A DNA stretch of 44,914 nt from an uncultured Oscillospiraceae bacterium (lineage in GTDB: Bacteria > Bacillota > Clostridia > Oscillospirales > Oscillospiraceae), in contig CALWXQ010000008.1 of the NCBI GenBank assembly GCA_944385545.1, positions 1 through 44,914 of the forward strand. Direction: 5' to 3'. The notes under the pieces were generated by a model. That model did not search any database and was not told where the DNA came from. It saw only the letters and a program-made list of their open reading frames with translations. The number at the start of each line of letters is the position of its first letter. The stretch's first letter is position 1. The translations under genes were made by a program, and so were the position numbers. This document shows, one piece after another, positions 23,140 through 31,865 of this stretch.

Positions 23140-23934
23140 ATGTATAGGCTTCTGATCATTGACGATGCGGGAACCGGCAGGGAATTGCTGCGGTCTGTGG
23201 ACTGGGCAGCCGCGGGCTTTGACACGGTGGAGCTGGCAGATACTTTTTCCAAGGCTGCGCGCAAAGCCATGGAGCTTCGCCCCCATACCATTGTGATCGC
23301 CGCGCGGTTGGACGGTGACTGCGGCATTGGGCTTATGGAATACCTGCAAATGTCTGGGTTAAAAGCGGTGTTTGCCGTGGTGGTGGACGGGAAGGATCTT
23401 TCCGCCATCCGCAAGGCCGTGCGGGCCGGGGCCAGGGACGTGCTGCCCAGGCCGGTCAGCGGCGGGGATCTTCTGGAGTTTGCCCGATGGTCTGTTGCCA
23501 GGGACGTACAGGAGCCGTCGGCTGCGCCGAGGGAGGACGGCGCCGGGATAGATCCGGTGCTGGGGGTGGACTGCGCTGCCTTCAGCAAGGTTACCTGCAT
23601 GATCCTGCGGGTGGTGAGAAGCGACTACCGCTCTTCGCTGTCCCTGACCGCCATTGCCCAACGGTTGAACATGAGCAGCAAATACATAGGCAGGGTTTTC
23701 CTCAAGGACACCGGGATGCGGTTTACCGAGTACCTGATGAGGTACCGGATGTGCAAGGCCAGGGATCTGATTCAGGGAACCGAGGAAAAAATCTCGGCCA
23801 TCGCCGGCATGGTGGGCTACGCCCAGCTGAACAATTTCTACACCCATTTCCGCAACTATTTCGGAGTATCCCCCACAGCCCTTCGCAAGGGCGGCAGAGC
23901 AAAAGGAGACATGACCTGTGAAAAGTATACTTGA
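23140..23934 (+). CDS. AraC-type regulator with a degenerate receiver domain (YesN-like)
   Basis: A 264-aa regulator. Residues 1-125 have the receiver fold (MYRLLIIDDAGTGRELL), but the phosphoacceptor Asp is missing: the strand reads TIVIAARLDGDCG where a normal receiver has Asp. The usual Lys before Pro-Val is Arg (LPRPV). It therefore cannot take phosphate in the normal way. The C-terminal AraC DNA-binding domain (about 165-255) is intact, with two helix-turn-helices, LTAIAQRLNMSSKYIGRVF and KISAIAGMVGYAQLNNFYTH. No sensor kinase is next to it. AAAGGAGG sets the ATG. It overlaps the YesL gene by 17 bp and probably controls the sugar locus. Confidence 0.85.
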   Translation: MYRLLIIDDAGTGRELLRSVDWAAAGFDTVELADTFSKAARKAMELRPHTIVIAARLDGDCGIGLMEYLQMSGLKAVFAVVVDGKDLSAIRKAVRAGARDVLPRPVSGGDLLEFARWSVARDVQEPSAAPREDGAGIDPVLGVDCAAFSKVTCMILRVVRSDYRSSLSLTAIAQRLNMSSKYIGRVFLKDTGMRFTEYLMRYRMCKARDLIQGTEEKISAIAGMVGYAQLNNFYTHFRNYFGVSPTALRKGGRAKGDMTCEKYT

Positions 23935-24571
23935 TCTGGATGGCACTTTTTTTCAATTCCTGTCCCGGGTAGGGGATCTGATCCTGGTAAATGTGCTGTT
24001 TTTGCTGTGCTGTCTGCCGGTGGTCACCATAGGCGCCGCCCAGGCGGCCCTGACCAAGGTGACCCAGGACTATATCCTGGACAATGACCGGGGGGTATGG
24101 AAGCCCTTTCTCAAGGCGTTTCGTCAGAATTTCAAACAGGCCACGGCGGTGTGGCTGGCGGAGGCCGTGATTCTGGTGAGCCTGGTGTGCGACTTCCTGC
24201 TGATCAAGACCTACTTTACCGGCACGCTTGCCACGGTGATGTACGTGCTGCTGGCGGCGCTGGCGATCCTGGTGTGCTGCGTGTCGGCGTATATGCTCCC
24301 GCTGCTGGTGCGCTATGAGAACACCCTGCGCCAGCATCTGGGCAACGCGGTGGTGCTGGCGGTGATCAAGCTGCCCAGAACAGTGGGGCTGGTGGCTTTG
24401 GATCTGATGCCGCTGCTGATCGCGCTGCTGTCGCTGAGCGTATTTACCCAGACGCTGATCTTCTGGCTGATCGTGGGCTTCGCCTTCGTGGCCTACCTGA
24501 GGGCGAACCTACTGCGGCCCGTATTCCGGGAGCTGGAGGAGGGGAACGACAGCGTTACCGTGTTTCGTTGA
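23918..24571 (+). CDS. YesL-like membrane protein (DUF624)
   Basis: A 217-aa integral membrane protein with about five hydrophobic segments, matching DUF624/YesL: FFQFLSRVGDLILVNVLFLL near the start, then PVVTIGAAQAALTKVTQDYI, which is the family signature. YesL-type proteins accompany YesN regulators and LplABC-like oligosaccharide importers. The function is not settled. It starts at a GTG (23918) with AAAGGAGAC upstream, overlaps the regulator gene and ends before a clear terminator. Confidence 0.87.
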   Translation: MKSILDLDGTFFQFLSRVGDLILVNVLFLLCCLPVVTIGAAQAALTKVTQDYILDNDRGVWKPFLKAFRQNFKQATAVWLAEAVILVSLVCDFLLIKTYFTGTLATVMYVLLAALAILVCCVSAYMLPLLVRYENTLRQHLGNAVVLAVIKLPRTVGLVALDLMPLLIALLSLSVFTQTLIFWLIVGFAFVAYLRANLLRPVFRELEEGNDSVTVFR

Positions 24572-24611
24572 CGGAAGGCCCGGCGGGGCCTCCTTGGATC
24601 CATAATTTGAC

Positions 24612-24641
24612 GGGGTGCCGCGGCAGCGGCACCCCTTTTTG
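24612..24641 (+). terminator. Terminator of the regulator-YesL operon
   Basis: GGGGTGCCGC-GGCA-GCGGCACCCC, followed by TTTTTGC. Only five bases separate it from the convergent GH20 gene. Confidence 0.85.
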
Positions 24642-24646
24642 CGGGC

Positions 24647-26512
24647 TCAGCAGTCCACTCGGGCGGCGGTGAGCAGTTCGCCCATGGTGTTGGTGCAGCC
24701 GATGGAATTGTCCGGACGGCGGCGGTAGATCAGGGTCTCGGAGGACAGCTCGGGAATGTCGTCGATCTGCCCCCGGGCGAAGTCGGCCATGCGCTGGCCG
24801 GCGGTGCTCAACCGGGCGCAGACACCGCCCAGGCGGAAGTCGATGACCTCAAAGCCGTGGGGCTTGTTGGTGGATTCCCAAAGCTCCCGCCAGACTGCCC
24901 GCAGGGCCTCCAAAGCCTGGATGGTCATGGGCACGTCTTCCGCCAGCAGGGCGGCACGCTCCCGGTCTCCCGACCGGACGATTCCGGCGGCTTCCTGATG
25001 CCAGCGGCACTTCAGGGAAAGGGCATGGGCCAAAGCGGTGTAGAAGTCAAACAGCAGGGTATATTCCGGATTCTCCCGGGCCAGGGCGGCGTATTTCCCG
25101 GCCAGGGCGGCATAGTGGGCGGCGCCGTCGTAGCCCTCCATATCCTTTTCAAACAGCTGCACCAGGGGATCCTGGTACAGGAAGATTTTGCAGGCGTTGG
25201 TGGGATCGGCGGGGTAGGAGACCATGCCGGGAATGCTGTTCATCTCCGACAGGGCCAGGAAGGCCTGAGCGTCGGCGTGGCAGCACCGGCGGAACCGGGC
25301 GTAGAGCTGCTCCGGATCGTAGGCGTCCTGATAGGTCAGCTCTCCGTACAGCTGCATGCCCAGCAGAGCGGCGGTGAGGTTGCACTCCTGGCCGTTGTCG
25401 CCCCAGGCGGTGGCCAGCACCAGAGGGATTCCCGCCTTCTTACAGGCGGTCAGACCGGCTACGGTGTTGGCAATGGCGTTGCCGTAGGCGGGGGCGGGGC
25501 CTACCCAGGTCCACAGGCCGCCGGCAAAGACCGTGGGGGCGGGGAATAGGGCGTGCTTGCGCAGCGCCTCGTCGTAGCGCGCCACCTGATCCTGATAATA
25601 GTCCCAGTACACCAGCCGGATCCGCGGATCTACCGCGGCAATGGCGGCAGGGGAGGGGTCGTTGGGGCTGTGGTAGTGCATGCCGTCGATCTGGAAGTAC
25701 ATGTCGCTCCACATCATAGGCTCCAGGCCCAGGGACTCGGTGATCTGAAGCAGGCGCTTCAGGTGGCGGCCCATAATATGGTTGGGGTTTTCATAGCCGT
25801 GGTGATACAGGTGGGCGCCCAGCCCCACGCCGTAGGCCTCGTCCATACCCAGATGGATCTTCTTGGAGCGGTAGGGGGCGCAGGCGGCCCGGATCATCTG
25901 CTCCAGGATGACGTAGGTTTCCTCCCGATCCGCCTCGATGACGGCGTCGTTCTCCCGGACGTGGTGATAGGCGGGCCAGTGCATCACCCGATCCAGATGG
26001 CCCAGGGTCTGGATGCAGGGGCACAGCTCAATGCCCAGCATACAGGCGTAGTCGTCCAGCGCCTTCAGCTCGTCGTAGGAATAGCGGCCCCGCTTATATC
26101 CGAAGAAGGGCTGCTCCGGGACTTCATAGGTGTCTTCCGTGTACATCATGCCCAGGTTCAGGCCCATGAGCGCCATCTTCCGCAGGAATCCCTGGAGGGC
26201 GTCGGGCTTCAGCACGGCGTTGCGGGAGCAGTCAAACATGATGCCGCAGCTTTCGAAAGCGGCGGTTTGGCGAATGCTGCACGGAGCCAGGGGCAGGGGG
26301 ATCAGGCTCAAAGCCCGGTAAAACTCCACAGTCTTCGACCAGGTGACAGTAACCGCGGCGCCGTCGCTGACTACGCTCAGGCAGTCGCCTTTCACAACGT
26401 GGACGGGAATGCCATCATCGGAAAGGGTAAACCGCAGTTCCTCGGACAGGGCGGTCAGCGCTTCCGGCCAGCGCTGGGGAGGTTGGCCGGTGATGGTGAT
26501 CTTGGTGTACAT
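24647..26512 (-). CDS. GH20-type beta-N-acetylhexosaminidase
   Basis: A 621-aa glycosidase expected to remove terminal GlcNAc or GalNAc. The N-terminal part (1-85) resembles the small alpha/beta domain that precedes GH20 barrels. The barrel from about 88 has the catalytic pair in HLGMDEAYG (D224-E225), with GHLDRVMHWP and VYWDYY. The large C-terminal half is unlike the best-known hexosaminidases and holds no motif that I recognise. No signal peptide, so it is cytosolic and would act on imported oligosaccharides. The ATG at 26512 is placed by AAGGAG. It is divergent from the permease operon. Confidence 0.85.
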   Translation of the reverse strand: MYTKITITGQPPQRWPEALTALSEELRFTLSDDGIPVHVVKGDCLSVVSDGAAVTVTWSKTVEFYRALSLIPLPLAPCSIRQTAAFESCGIMFDCSRNAVLKPDALQGFLRKMALMGLNLGMMYTEDTYEVPEQPFFGYKRGRYSYDELKALDDYACMLGIELCPCIQTLGHLDRVMHWPAYHHVRENDAVIEADREETYVILEQMIRAACAPYRSKKIHLGMDEAYGVGLGAHLYHHGYENPNHIMGRHLKRLLQITESLGLEPMMWSDMYFQIDGMHYHSPNDPSPAAIAAVDPRIRLVYWDYYQDQVARYDEALRKHALFPAPTVFAGGLWTWVGPAPAYGNAIANTVAGLTACKKAGIPLVLATAWGDNGQECNLTAALLGMQLYGELTYQDAYDPEQLYARFRRCCHADAQAFLALSEMNSIPGMVSYPADPTNACKIFLYQDPLVQLFEKDMEGYDGAAHYAALAGKYAALARENPEYTLLFDFYTALAHALSLKCRWHQEAAGIVRSGDRERAALLAEDVPMTIQALEALRAVWRELWESTNKPHGFEVIDFRLGGVCARLSTAGQRMADFARGQIDDIPELSSETLIYRRRPDNSIGCTNTMGELLTAARVDC

Positions 26513-26922
26513 ACATTGTTCTCCTTGTGCGTTTTTTTCAAAGTGATTGCCCGCGGATCCCCCGGATGCCCGGAAAAGTCCTGCGGGGCGGACGTGCGGG
26601 AGCATGGCTCGGAGCGCCGGCGTCCGGACGATCTTGTCCAAGCTGCATTATCCGACAAAACCGGCAAGAATGGAAGTGAAAAATGGTAAAAAATGAAAAT
26701 TCGGCGTTTTTAATATTTTATGAACAATTAAATTGTGCATTTTACACGACATCTGCGAAATTGGTAAAAACAGACAAAATTTATGTAAAGGAAAAAGTTA
26801 CTTTTATGCACTATGAAGTTCCCTTTTTGGACTTTTCTTAAAAGCCTGAGAAAATTATAATATTACATGTAACTGCTCACACAGGAGCATAGCGGAAATA
26901 TGAGGAAAGGAATGATTCACCT
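26513..26922 (+). promoter_or_regulatory. AT-rich divergent regulatory region with promoter and inverted repeat
   Basis: A 410-bp stretch without a gene between the GH20 and permease genes. On the plus strand TATAAT (26856-26861) lies 17 bp after TTTTCT (26833-26838). The spacer end AGAAAA (26849-26854) mirrors the -35 as TTTTCT-N10-AGAAAA, a possible operator. The upstream part is rich in A/T and carries no other clear element. AGGAAAGGAA is the ribosome site of the permease. Confidence 0.5.
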
Positions 26923-27903
26923 ATGGCTGTCACAAAAGCGAAAACGAAACATGCCAACCAAAGCATCAGCCGACGGAACAAGTGGACCAAGGACGATACC
27001 GAGTTAACGATCCTGGCACTGCCTACCAGTATTTGGTTCGCCCTGTTCTGCTACCTGCCTATGTTCGGCATCGTCCTGGCATTCAAGGACTACCGAATTG
27101 TGGAAGGAGCCGGATTCCTGGAGAGCCTGATTAAGAGCGACTGGATGGGCTTCGAGAACTTTGCCTACTTCTTCGGCCTGCGGGATTTCCCCATGATCCT
27201 GCGCAACACGGTGCTGTACAACCTGGTGTTCATCGTCTTGGACATCGTCCTGCCGGTGGCTCTGGCGATCATGATCAGCAACATCTATTCCAAGCGCAAG
27301 TCCAAGGTGTATCAGACGCTGATGTTCATGCCTCACTTCATGTCCTGGGTCGTGGTCAGCTACTTCGTCTATGCCTTCCTGGTCACGGACAAGGGCCTGC
27401 TCAACGGTCTGATCCGCATGCTGGGCGGTGAGAACATCAACTGGTACTTTGAGCCGGACTACTGGCCCGCCATTCTGATCATCATGCACGTCTGGAAGGT
27501 CATCGGCTACAGCATGGTGGTTTACCTGGCCTCTATCACCGGCATCGATACCAGCCTGTACGAGGCCGCGGTGCTGGACGGCGCCTCCAAGGCCCAGCAG
27601 GCCCGCTACATCACTCTGCCCTCTCTGCAGCCGATCATCATTATGATGTTCATCCTGGCCCTGGGCCGGATCTTCTCCTCGGACTTCGGCCTGTTCTACC
27701 AGGTTACCCAGGGCGCCAAGCAGCCCCTGACCCCGGTGGTGGCCACCTTCGACGTGAAGGTCTATCAGATGCTGACCTCCGACTCCGTCAGCCTGGGCAA
27801 GACCGCCGCGGCTTCCCTGTTCCAGTCTGTGATAGGCTGTATCACCATCCTGACAGCCAACGCCGCGGTTCGCAAGTTCGATAAGTCCAGTGCTCTTATT
27901 TGA
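26923..27903 (+). CDS. ABC sugar transporter permease, LplB-like
   Basis: A 326-aa inner-membrane permease with six hydrophobic segments from about residue 30. The cytoplasmic EAA loop reads YEAAVLDGASKAQQARYITL, which docks an ATPase. LplB/YtcP-type features are present: an N-terminal lysine-rich tail and PMFGIVLAFKDY. It imports oligosaccharides together with the next two gene products. No ATPase gene is present, so a shared MsmX-type ATPase is likely. The next gene begins 19 bp later. Confidence 0.93.
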   Translation: MAVTKAKTKHANQSISRRNKWTKDDTELTILALPTSIWFALFCYLPMFGIVLAFKDYRIVEGAGFLESLIKSDWMGFENFAYFFGLRDFPMILRNTVLYNLVFIVLDIVLPVALAIMISNIYSKRKSKVYQTLMFMPHFMSWVVVSYFVYAFLVTDKGLLNGLIRMLGGENINWYFEPDYWPAILIIMHVWKVIGYSMVVYLASITGIDTSLYEAAVLDGASKAQQARYITLPSLQPIIIMMFILALGRIFSSDFGLFYQVTQGAKQPLTPVVATFDVKVYQMLTSDSVSLGKTAAASLFQSVIGCITILTANAAVRKFDKSSALI

Positions 27904-27921
27904 TGGAAGGCGGTGTGATTT

Positions 27922-28857
27922 ATGGCGAAGAATAAACAGTTGAATGACAATATGAGCCGCCTGAACAGGATCAATCCGGTGACCAACACCCTGTTCAACA
28001 TCCTGTTCCTGGTGCTGGCCCTGGCCTGCTTCTTGCCCATTATCTTCATTTTCATCATCTCTCTGACGGATAACGATGTGATCCGTACCCAGGGCTATCA
28101 GCTGTGGGTCACCGCCGAGACCTTCTCCGCGGACGCGTACAGCTACCTGTGGTCTCAGCGCAATACCATTCTCCACGCTCTGTGGGTCTCCATCTACGTA
28201 ACGGCCATCGGCACCTGCCTGGGTGTGATGCTCACCTGTCTGATGGGCTACGTTCTGTCCCGGACGGAGCATAAGCTGAACAATTTCCTGACCATTATGG
28301 TGTTCATTCCCATGGTTTTCGGCGGCGGTATGGCTGCTTCCTACGTGGTCAACGTCCAGTTCCTGCACCTGAAGGATACCATGTGGGTGCTGATCCTGCC
28401 CCTGGCGGTATCCAGCTGGAACGTGACCATTTCCCGTACCTTCTTCCGTTCCACCATTCCCGACTCCATCATCGAATCGGCTAAGATCGACGGCGCCTCC
28501 CAGATGACCATTTTCTTCCGGATCGTGCTGCCCATCTCCAAGCCCGTGCTGGCTACCATCGGCCTGTTCCTGGCCTTCGGCTACTGGAACGACTGGTTCC
28601 AGGCCCAGCTGTACATCAGCGACGACAGCCTCAAGTCTCTGCAGGCCATGCTGAACTCCATTCAGAACAACATTGAGTACCTGACAAAGAACCCCACCGC
28701 CATGCTTTCCAGCGCCACGGAGCTGAAGCGGGCCATGCCCCAGGAGTCCGTGCGTATGGCCATTGCCTTCGTGGTGGCGGTGCCCATTGCCTGTGTGTAT
28801 CCCTTCTTCCAGAAGTACTTTATCTCCGGCCTGACTGTGGGCGCGGTGAAGGGCTGA
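27922..28857 (+). CDS. ABC sugar transporter permease, LplC/YtcP-like
   Basis: A 311-aa second permease. Six hydrophobic segments and the EAA loop IESAKIDGASQMTIFFRIVL pair with the LplB-like subunit. The C-terminal KYFISGLTVGAVKG is the usual ending of this subfamily. GGAAGGCGGTG is the ribosome site. It lies between LplB and the binding-protein gene. Confidence 0.93.
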   Translation: MAKNKQLNDNMSRLNRINPVTNTLFNILFLVLALACFLPIIFIFIISLTDNDVIRTQGYQLWVTAETFSADAYSYLWSQRNTILHALWVSIYVTAIGTCLGVMLTCLMGYVLSRTEHKLNNFLTIMVFIPMVFGGGMAASYVVNVQFLHLKDTMWVLILPLAVSSWNVTISRTFFRSTIPDSIIESAKIDGASQMTIFFRIVLPISKPVLATIGLFLAFGYWNDWFQAQLYISDDSLKSLQAMLNSIQNNIEYLTKNPTAMLSSATELKRAMPQESVRMAIAFVVAVPIACVYPFFQKYFISGLTVGAVKG

Positions 28858-28951
28858 TCTGAAGATACGCTCCGGGCAAGCAACCAATGTCATTGTGTCG
28901 GCCCGCAAGGCCGCTGCAATAGAAACACCAATGTATTTAGGAGGAAAACAA

Positions 28952-30433
28952 ATGAAAAAACTGTTTGCGCTGCTTCTGGCGGTACTGATGGTCGTTTCCC
29001 TGTTTGCCGGCTGCGGCAGCAGCGAGACCGACGAAACTGACGCACCTGCCCAGGACGCTCAGGCCAGCCAGCCTGCGGATGACGGCGGGATCCCCACTCT
29101 GAAGTGGTACATGGTCGGCGGCGGCCAGCCTGCCAACATGGATTCCTGGTCCACCAAGGTCAACGCCTACCTGGAGGAGAAGATCGGCGTCCATCTGGAG
29201 ATCGAGTGCGTCTCCTGGGGCGACTGGGGCAACCGCCGCAGCGTTATCGTCTCCACCAACGAGCCGTATGATCTGATGTTCACCGACATGAGCTCCTATG
29301 TCTCCGACGTGCAGATGGGCGCCTTCGCCGACATCACCGATCTGATGGCGGAGGTTCCCGGCCTGACCGAAGTGATCCCCGAGACCTATCTGAACGCTTG
29401 TGAGATCAACGGCAGACTGTACGCCATCCCCGCTTACAAGGACTCCTCCATGACCAACTTCTTCGTCTGGACCAAGGAGTATGTGGATCAGTACTTCCCC
29501 GGCTACGCCGACGCCCATGAGCTGGCCGACATCACCGAAGGCCTGCGCGCCATCAAGGAAGGTACCGGCGAAGCTCCTCTGCTGCTGAACCAGGACGGCG
29601 TGTCCTGCATCACCGGCAATAAGTACGACGCTATGGGCCTTGGCTCCATCGGCCTGGGCATCTCCTACACCGCCGGCGACAACAAGGTGGTTGCCGTCTA
29701 TGAGCAGGAAGACGTTCTGGAAGACCTGCGCATTCTCCATGGCTGGTTCAATGAAGGCCTGATCAACTCCGACGCTGCCGTCCGCGCCGAAGCCACCGGC
29801 ATGTGCGCGCTGGGCATCGCCCAGGGCTGGCCCTCCGCTGCCAGCGGCTGGGGCGAAGGCCGTGGCGCTGAGGTCGTCGTTTCTCAGTACGAAGACACCG
29901 TGGTGTCCAACGATACCGTTCAGGGCTCCATGACCTGCATCTCCGCTTCCTCCAACTACAAGCTGGAGGCTCTGAAGCTGCTGGAGCTGGTGAACACCGA
30001 CACCTGGCTGCGTGACGCGCTGGCCTACGGTGAGGAAGGCGTCAACTTCAACTACGTGGAAGAGAACGGCTATCAGCGGGTCGAGAAGCTGAACAACGAC
30101 TGGACGCTGGCTGCCTACACCCAGGGTACCTTCTTCAACATGTCTCTGACCACCGGCTCCGTGGGCAACTACTATGTTGACGAAGTCAAGGTGCAGAACG
30201 AGAATGCCATCGCTTCTCCCGCCATGGGCTTCATCTGTGACACCACGAACATTGCCGACCAGATCGCTGCTTGTAAGGCCATCTTCGAGGAGTACAAGTC
30301 TCTGATCAACACCGGCACCGGCGACCCCGACACCGTCATTCCCGAAATGATGGAAGCTATGCGTGACTCCGGCTTCGATGAGATCCAGGCCGAGGTTCAG
30401 GCGCAGCTGGATGCCTGGCTGGCTGAGCAATAA
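28952..30433 (+). CDS. Sugar ABC transporter solute-binding lipoprotein
   Basis: A 493-aa extracytoplasmic binding protein. The signal peptide MKKLFALLLAVLMVVSLFAG with lipobox LFAGC places the lipid on Cys21. A Thr/Asp/Ala-rich linker follows. The mature part is a cluster-B/LipO-type binding protein (about 45-490) with a C-terminal region like DUF3502. The cargo is an oligosaccharide that cannot be read directly; neighbours suggest mannose/GlcNAc-containing chains. GGAGG before ATG 28952 rules out the upstream frame start. Confidence 0.92.
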   Translation: MKKLFALLLAVLMVVSLFAGCGSSETDETDAPAQDAQASQPADDGGIPTLKWYMVGGGQPANMDSWSTKVNAYLEEKIGVHLEIECVSWGDWGNRRSVIVSTNEPYDLMFTDMSSYVSDVQMGAFADITDLMAEVPGLTEVIPETYLNACEINGRLYAIPAYKDSSMTNFFVWTKEYVDQYFPGYADAHELADITEGLRAIKEGTGEAPLLLNQDGVSCITGNKYDAMGLGSIGLGISYTAGDNKVVAVYEQEDVLEDLRILHGWFNEGLINSDAAVRAEATGMCALGIAQGWPSAASGWGEGRGAEVVVSQYEDTVVSNDTVQGSMTCISASSNYKLEALKLLELVNTDTWLRDALAYGEEGVNFNYVEENGYQRVEKLNNDWTLAAYTQGTFFNMSLTTGSVGNYYVDEVKVQNENAIASPAMGFICDTTNIADQIAACKAIFEEYKSLINTGTGDPDTVIPEMMEAMRDSGFDEIQAEVQAQLDAWLAEQ

Positions 30434-30470
30434 TTTGGATACTCTATAACATCCATATTCCATAACGGAC

Positions 30471-30506
30471 TGTGGGGCTATTGCAACCGCAATAGCCCCA
30501 CATTTT
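30471..30506 (+). terminator. Terminator of the transporter operon
   Basis: TGTGGGGCTATTGC-AACC-GCAATAGCCCCACA is a perfect 14-bp stem followed by TTTT. The MITE-like copy 2 begins in this T-run. Confidence 0.85.
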
Positions 30507-30675
30507 AAGGGAATTTCTGAATCAATCGTTCGTGGCGGAGCACCGGATTTTTTGCCCCGTCCGTTCCTTGCAAAAAGTGGGAAGTCCACACAGGATTCCT
30601 CCCTTTTTGAACCTTCGGCTGTGGCAAAATCTCACTGCGTCAGTTCTTGCCGATTGGATCAGAGGTCCCTGAGGG
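30505..30675 (-). mobile_element. MITE-like element, copy 2 (171 bp), inverted relative to copy 1
   Basis: Its reverse complement aligns along its full length with 20952-21122: AGGGACCTCTGATCCAATCG at one end, then GAGATTTTGCCACAGCCGAA, GGTTCAAAAAG and the closing CCGGTGCTCCGCCACGAACG region. Both copies are 171 bp. Divergence is roughly one base in four, so insertion is not recent. It lies just after a terminator and 40 bp before a promoter. Confidence 0.75.
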
Positions 30676-30714
30676 ACAGAATTTGTTTTTGTAAATGTAT
30701 TGCCCAGAAGGATA

Positions 30715-30742
30715 TTGACTTTCCCAAAACCTGTGATAAAAT
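30715..30742 (+). promoter_or_regulatory. Promoter of the GH130-GH38-GH3 genes
   Basis: TTGACT (30715-30720), 16 bp, TAAAAT (30737-30742). A leader of about 120 nt contains ATTGCCCAA (30768-30776) and its complement TTGGGCAAT (30799-30807), a possible hairpin or operator. Confidence 0.55.
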
Positions 30743-30868
30743 CCCAGAAAGACTGTTCCCAAGTCAGATTGCCCAAGGACTGCCTGAAGGGGCGGACTTT
30801 GGGCAATGTGACCCGTGAATAGGGACATACACAACATTGCAGACGTTTTGATTGCGAGGAGAATGCGT

Positions 30869-31855
30869 ATGAGCAAGATCATTGGACCAGAATTGAAAAA
30901 CATTCCTTGGCAGGAGCGCCCGGAAGGCCACTTTATGCCCGTCTGGCGCTATAGCGAAAATCCCATCATTGGCCGCCATGCCAATAAGCGCTCCAACAGC
31001 GTCTTCAACAGCGCGGTGGTGCCCTTTGGCGACGGCTTTGCCGGCGTGTTCCGGTGTGACAGCCGCAGTGTGAGCATGGATATTTTCCCCGGCTTCAGCC
31101 AGGACGGCATTCACTGGAACATCAGCGACGACCCCATCCAGTTCCAGGGGGATCCCCAGATCACCAAGCGGGAGTACCGCTACGACCCCCGGGTGTGCTT
31201 CATGGACGGCCGCTACTACATCACCTGGTGCAATGGCTACCACGGCCCCACCATCGGCGTGGGCTACACCGAGGATTTCAAGACCTTCCATCAGTTGGAG
31301 AACGCCTTCCTGCCCTATAACCGCAACGGCGTATTGTTCCCCCGGAAGGTCAACGGCCACTATCTCATGCTCTCCCGTCCCTCGGACACCGGCCACACCC
31401 CCTTCGGCGATATCTTCATCTCCCAGAGCCCGGATATGAAGTTCTGGGGCATGCATCGCCATGTTATGTCTACTATCAAGGGTGACGAGTCTGCCTGGCA
31501 GTCCACCAAGATCGGCGCGGGCCCCATCCCCATTGAGACGGACGAGGGCTGGCTGCTGATCTACCACGGCGTCATCACCACCTGCCAGGGATACGTCTAC
31601 CGCATGGGCGCGGCCCTGCTGGATCTGGAAGAGCCTTGGAAGGTGCTCTATCGCTCCGCCGATTATATCCTGGCCCCCTATGAGCCCTATGAGCTGATGG
31701 GAGATGTGCCTAACGTCACCTTCCCCTGCGCCTGCCTGACCGACGCCGCCACCGGCCGCATTGCCATCTACTACGGCTGCGCCGACACGGTCACCGGCCT
31801 GGCCTTCACCACCGTGGACATTCTTCTGGACTATATCAAGGAAAACAGCCTGTGA
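30869..31855 (+). CDS. GH130-family beta-mannoside phosphorylase
   Basis: A 328-aa cytosolic phosphorylase that splits a beta-mannoside with phosphate to give mannose-1-phosphate. The five-bladed propeller fold begins near [10 protein letters not shown]. The conserved YDPR at 105-108 supplies the catalytic Asp, with [20 protein letters not shown] after it. Candidate substrates are Man-beta-1,4-GlcNAc or beta-mannooligosaccharides. The adjacent alpha-mannosidase and hexosaminidase favour the former. The ATG at 30869 has GAGGAGA upstream. GH38 starts 11 bp after the stop. Confidence 0.88.
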   Translation: MSKIIGPELKNIPWQERPEGHFMPVWRYSENPIIGRHANKRSNSVFNSAVVPFGDGFAGVFRCDSRSVSMDIFPGFSQDGIHWNISDDPIQFQGDPQITKREYRYDPRVCFMDGRYYITWCNGYHGPTIGVGYTEDFKTFHQLENAFLPYNRNGVLFPRKVNGHYLMLSRPSDTGHTPFGDIFISQSPDMKFWGMHRHVMSTIKGDESAWQSTKIGAGPIPIETDEGWLLIYHGVITTCQGYVYRMGAALLDLEEPWKVLYRSADYILAPYEPYELMGDVPNVTFPCACLTDAATGRIAIYYGCADTVTGLAFTTVDILLDYIKENSL

Positions 31856-31865
31856 GGTAACACTT

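Noticed and set aside
20952-30675. The two MITE-like copies as ends of a composite transposon moving the sugar locus
   Set aside because: No transposase inside or beside them, the copies have diverged, and genes around them are core-like. Independent insertions are simpler.
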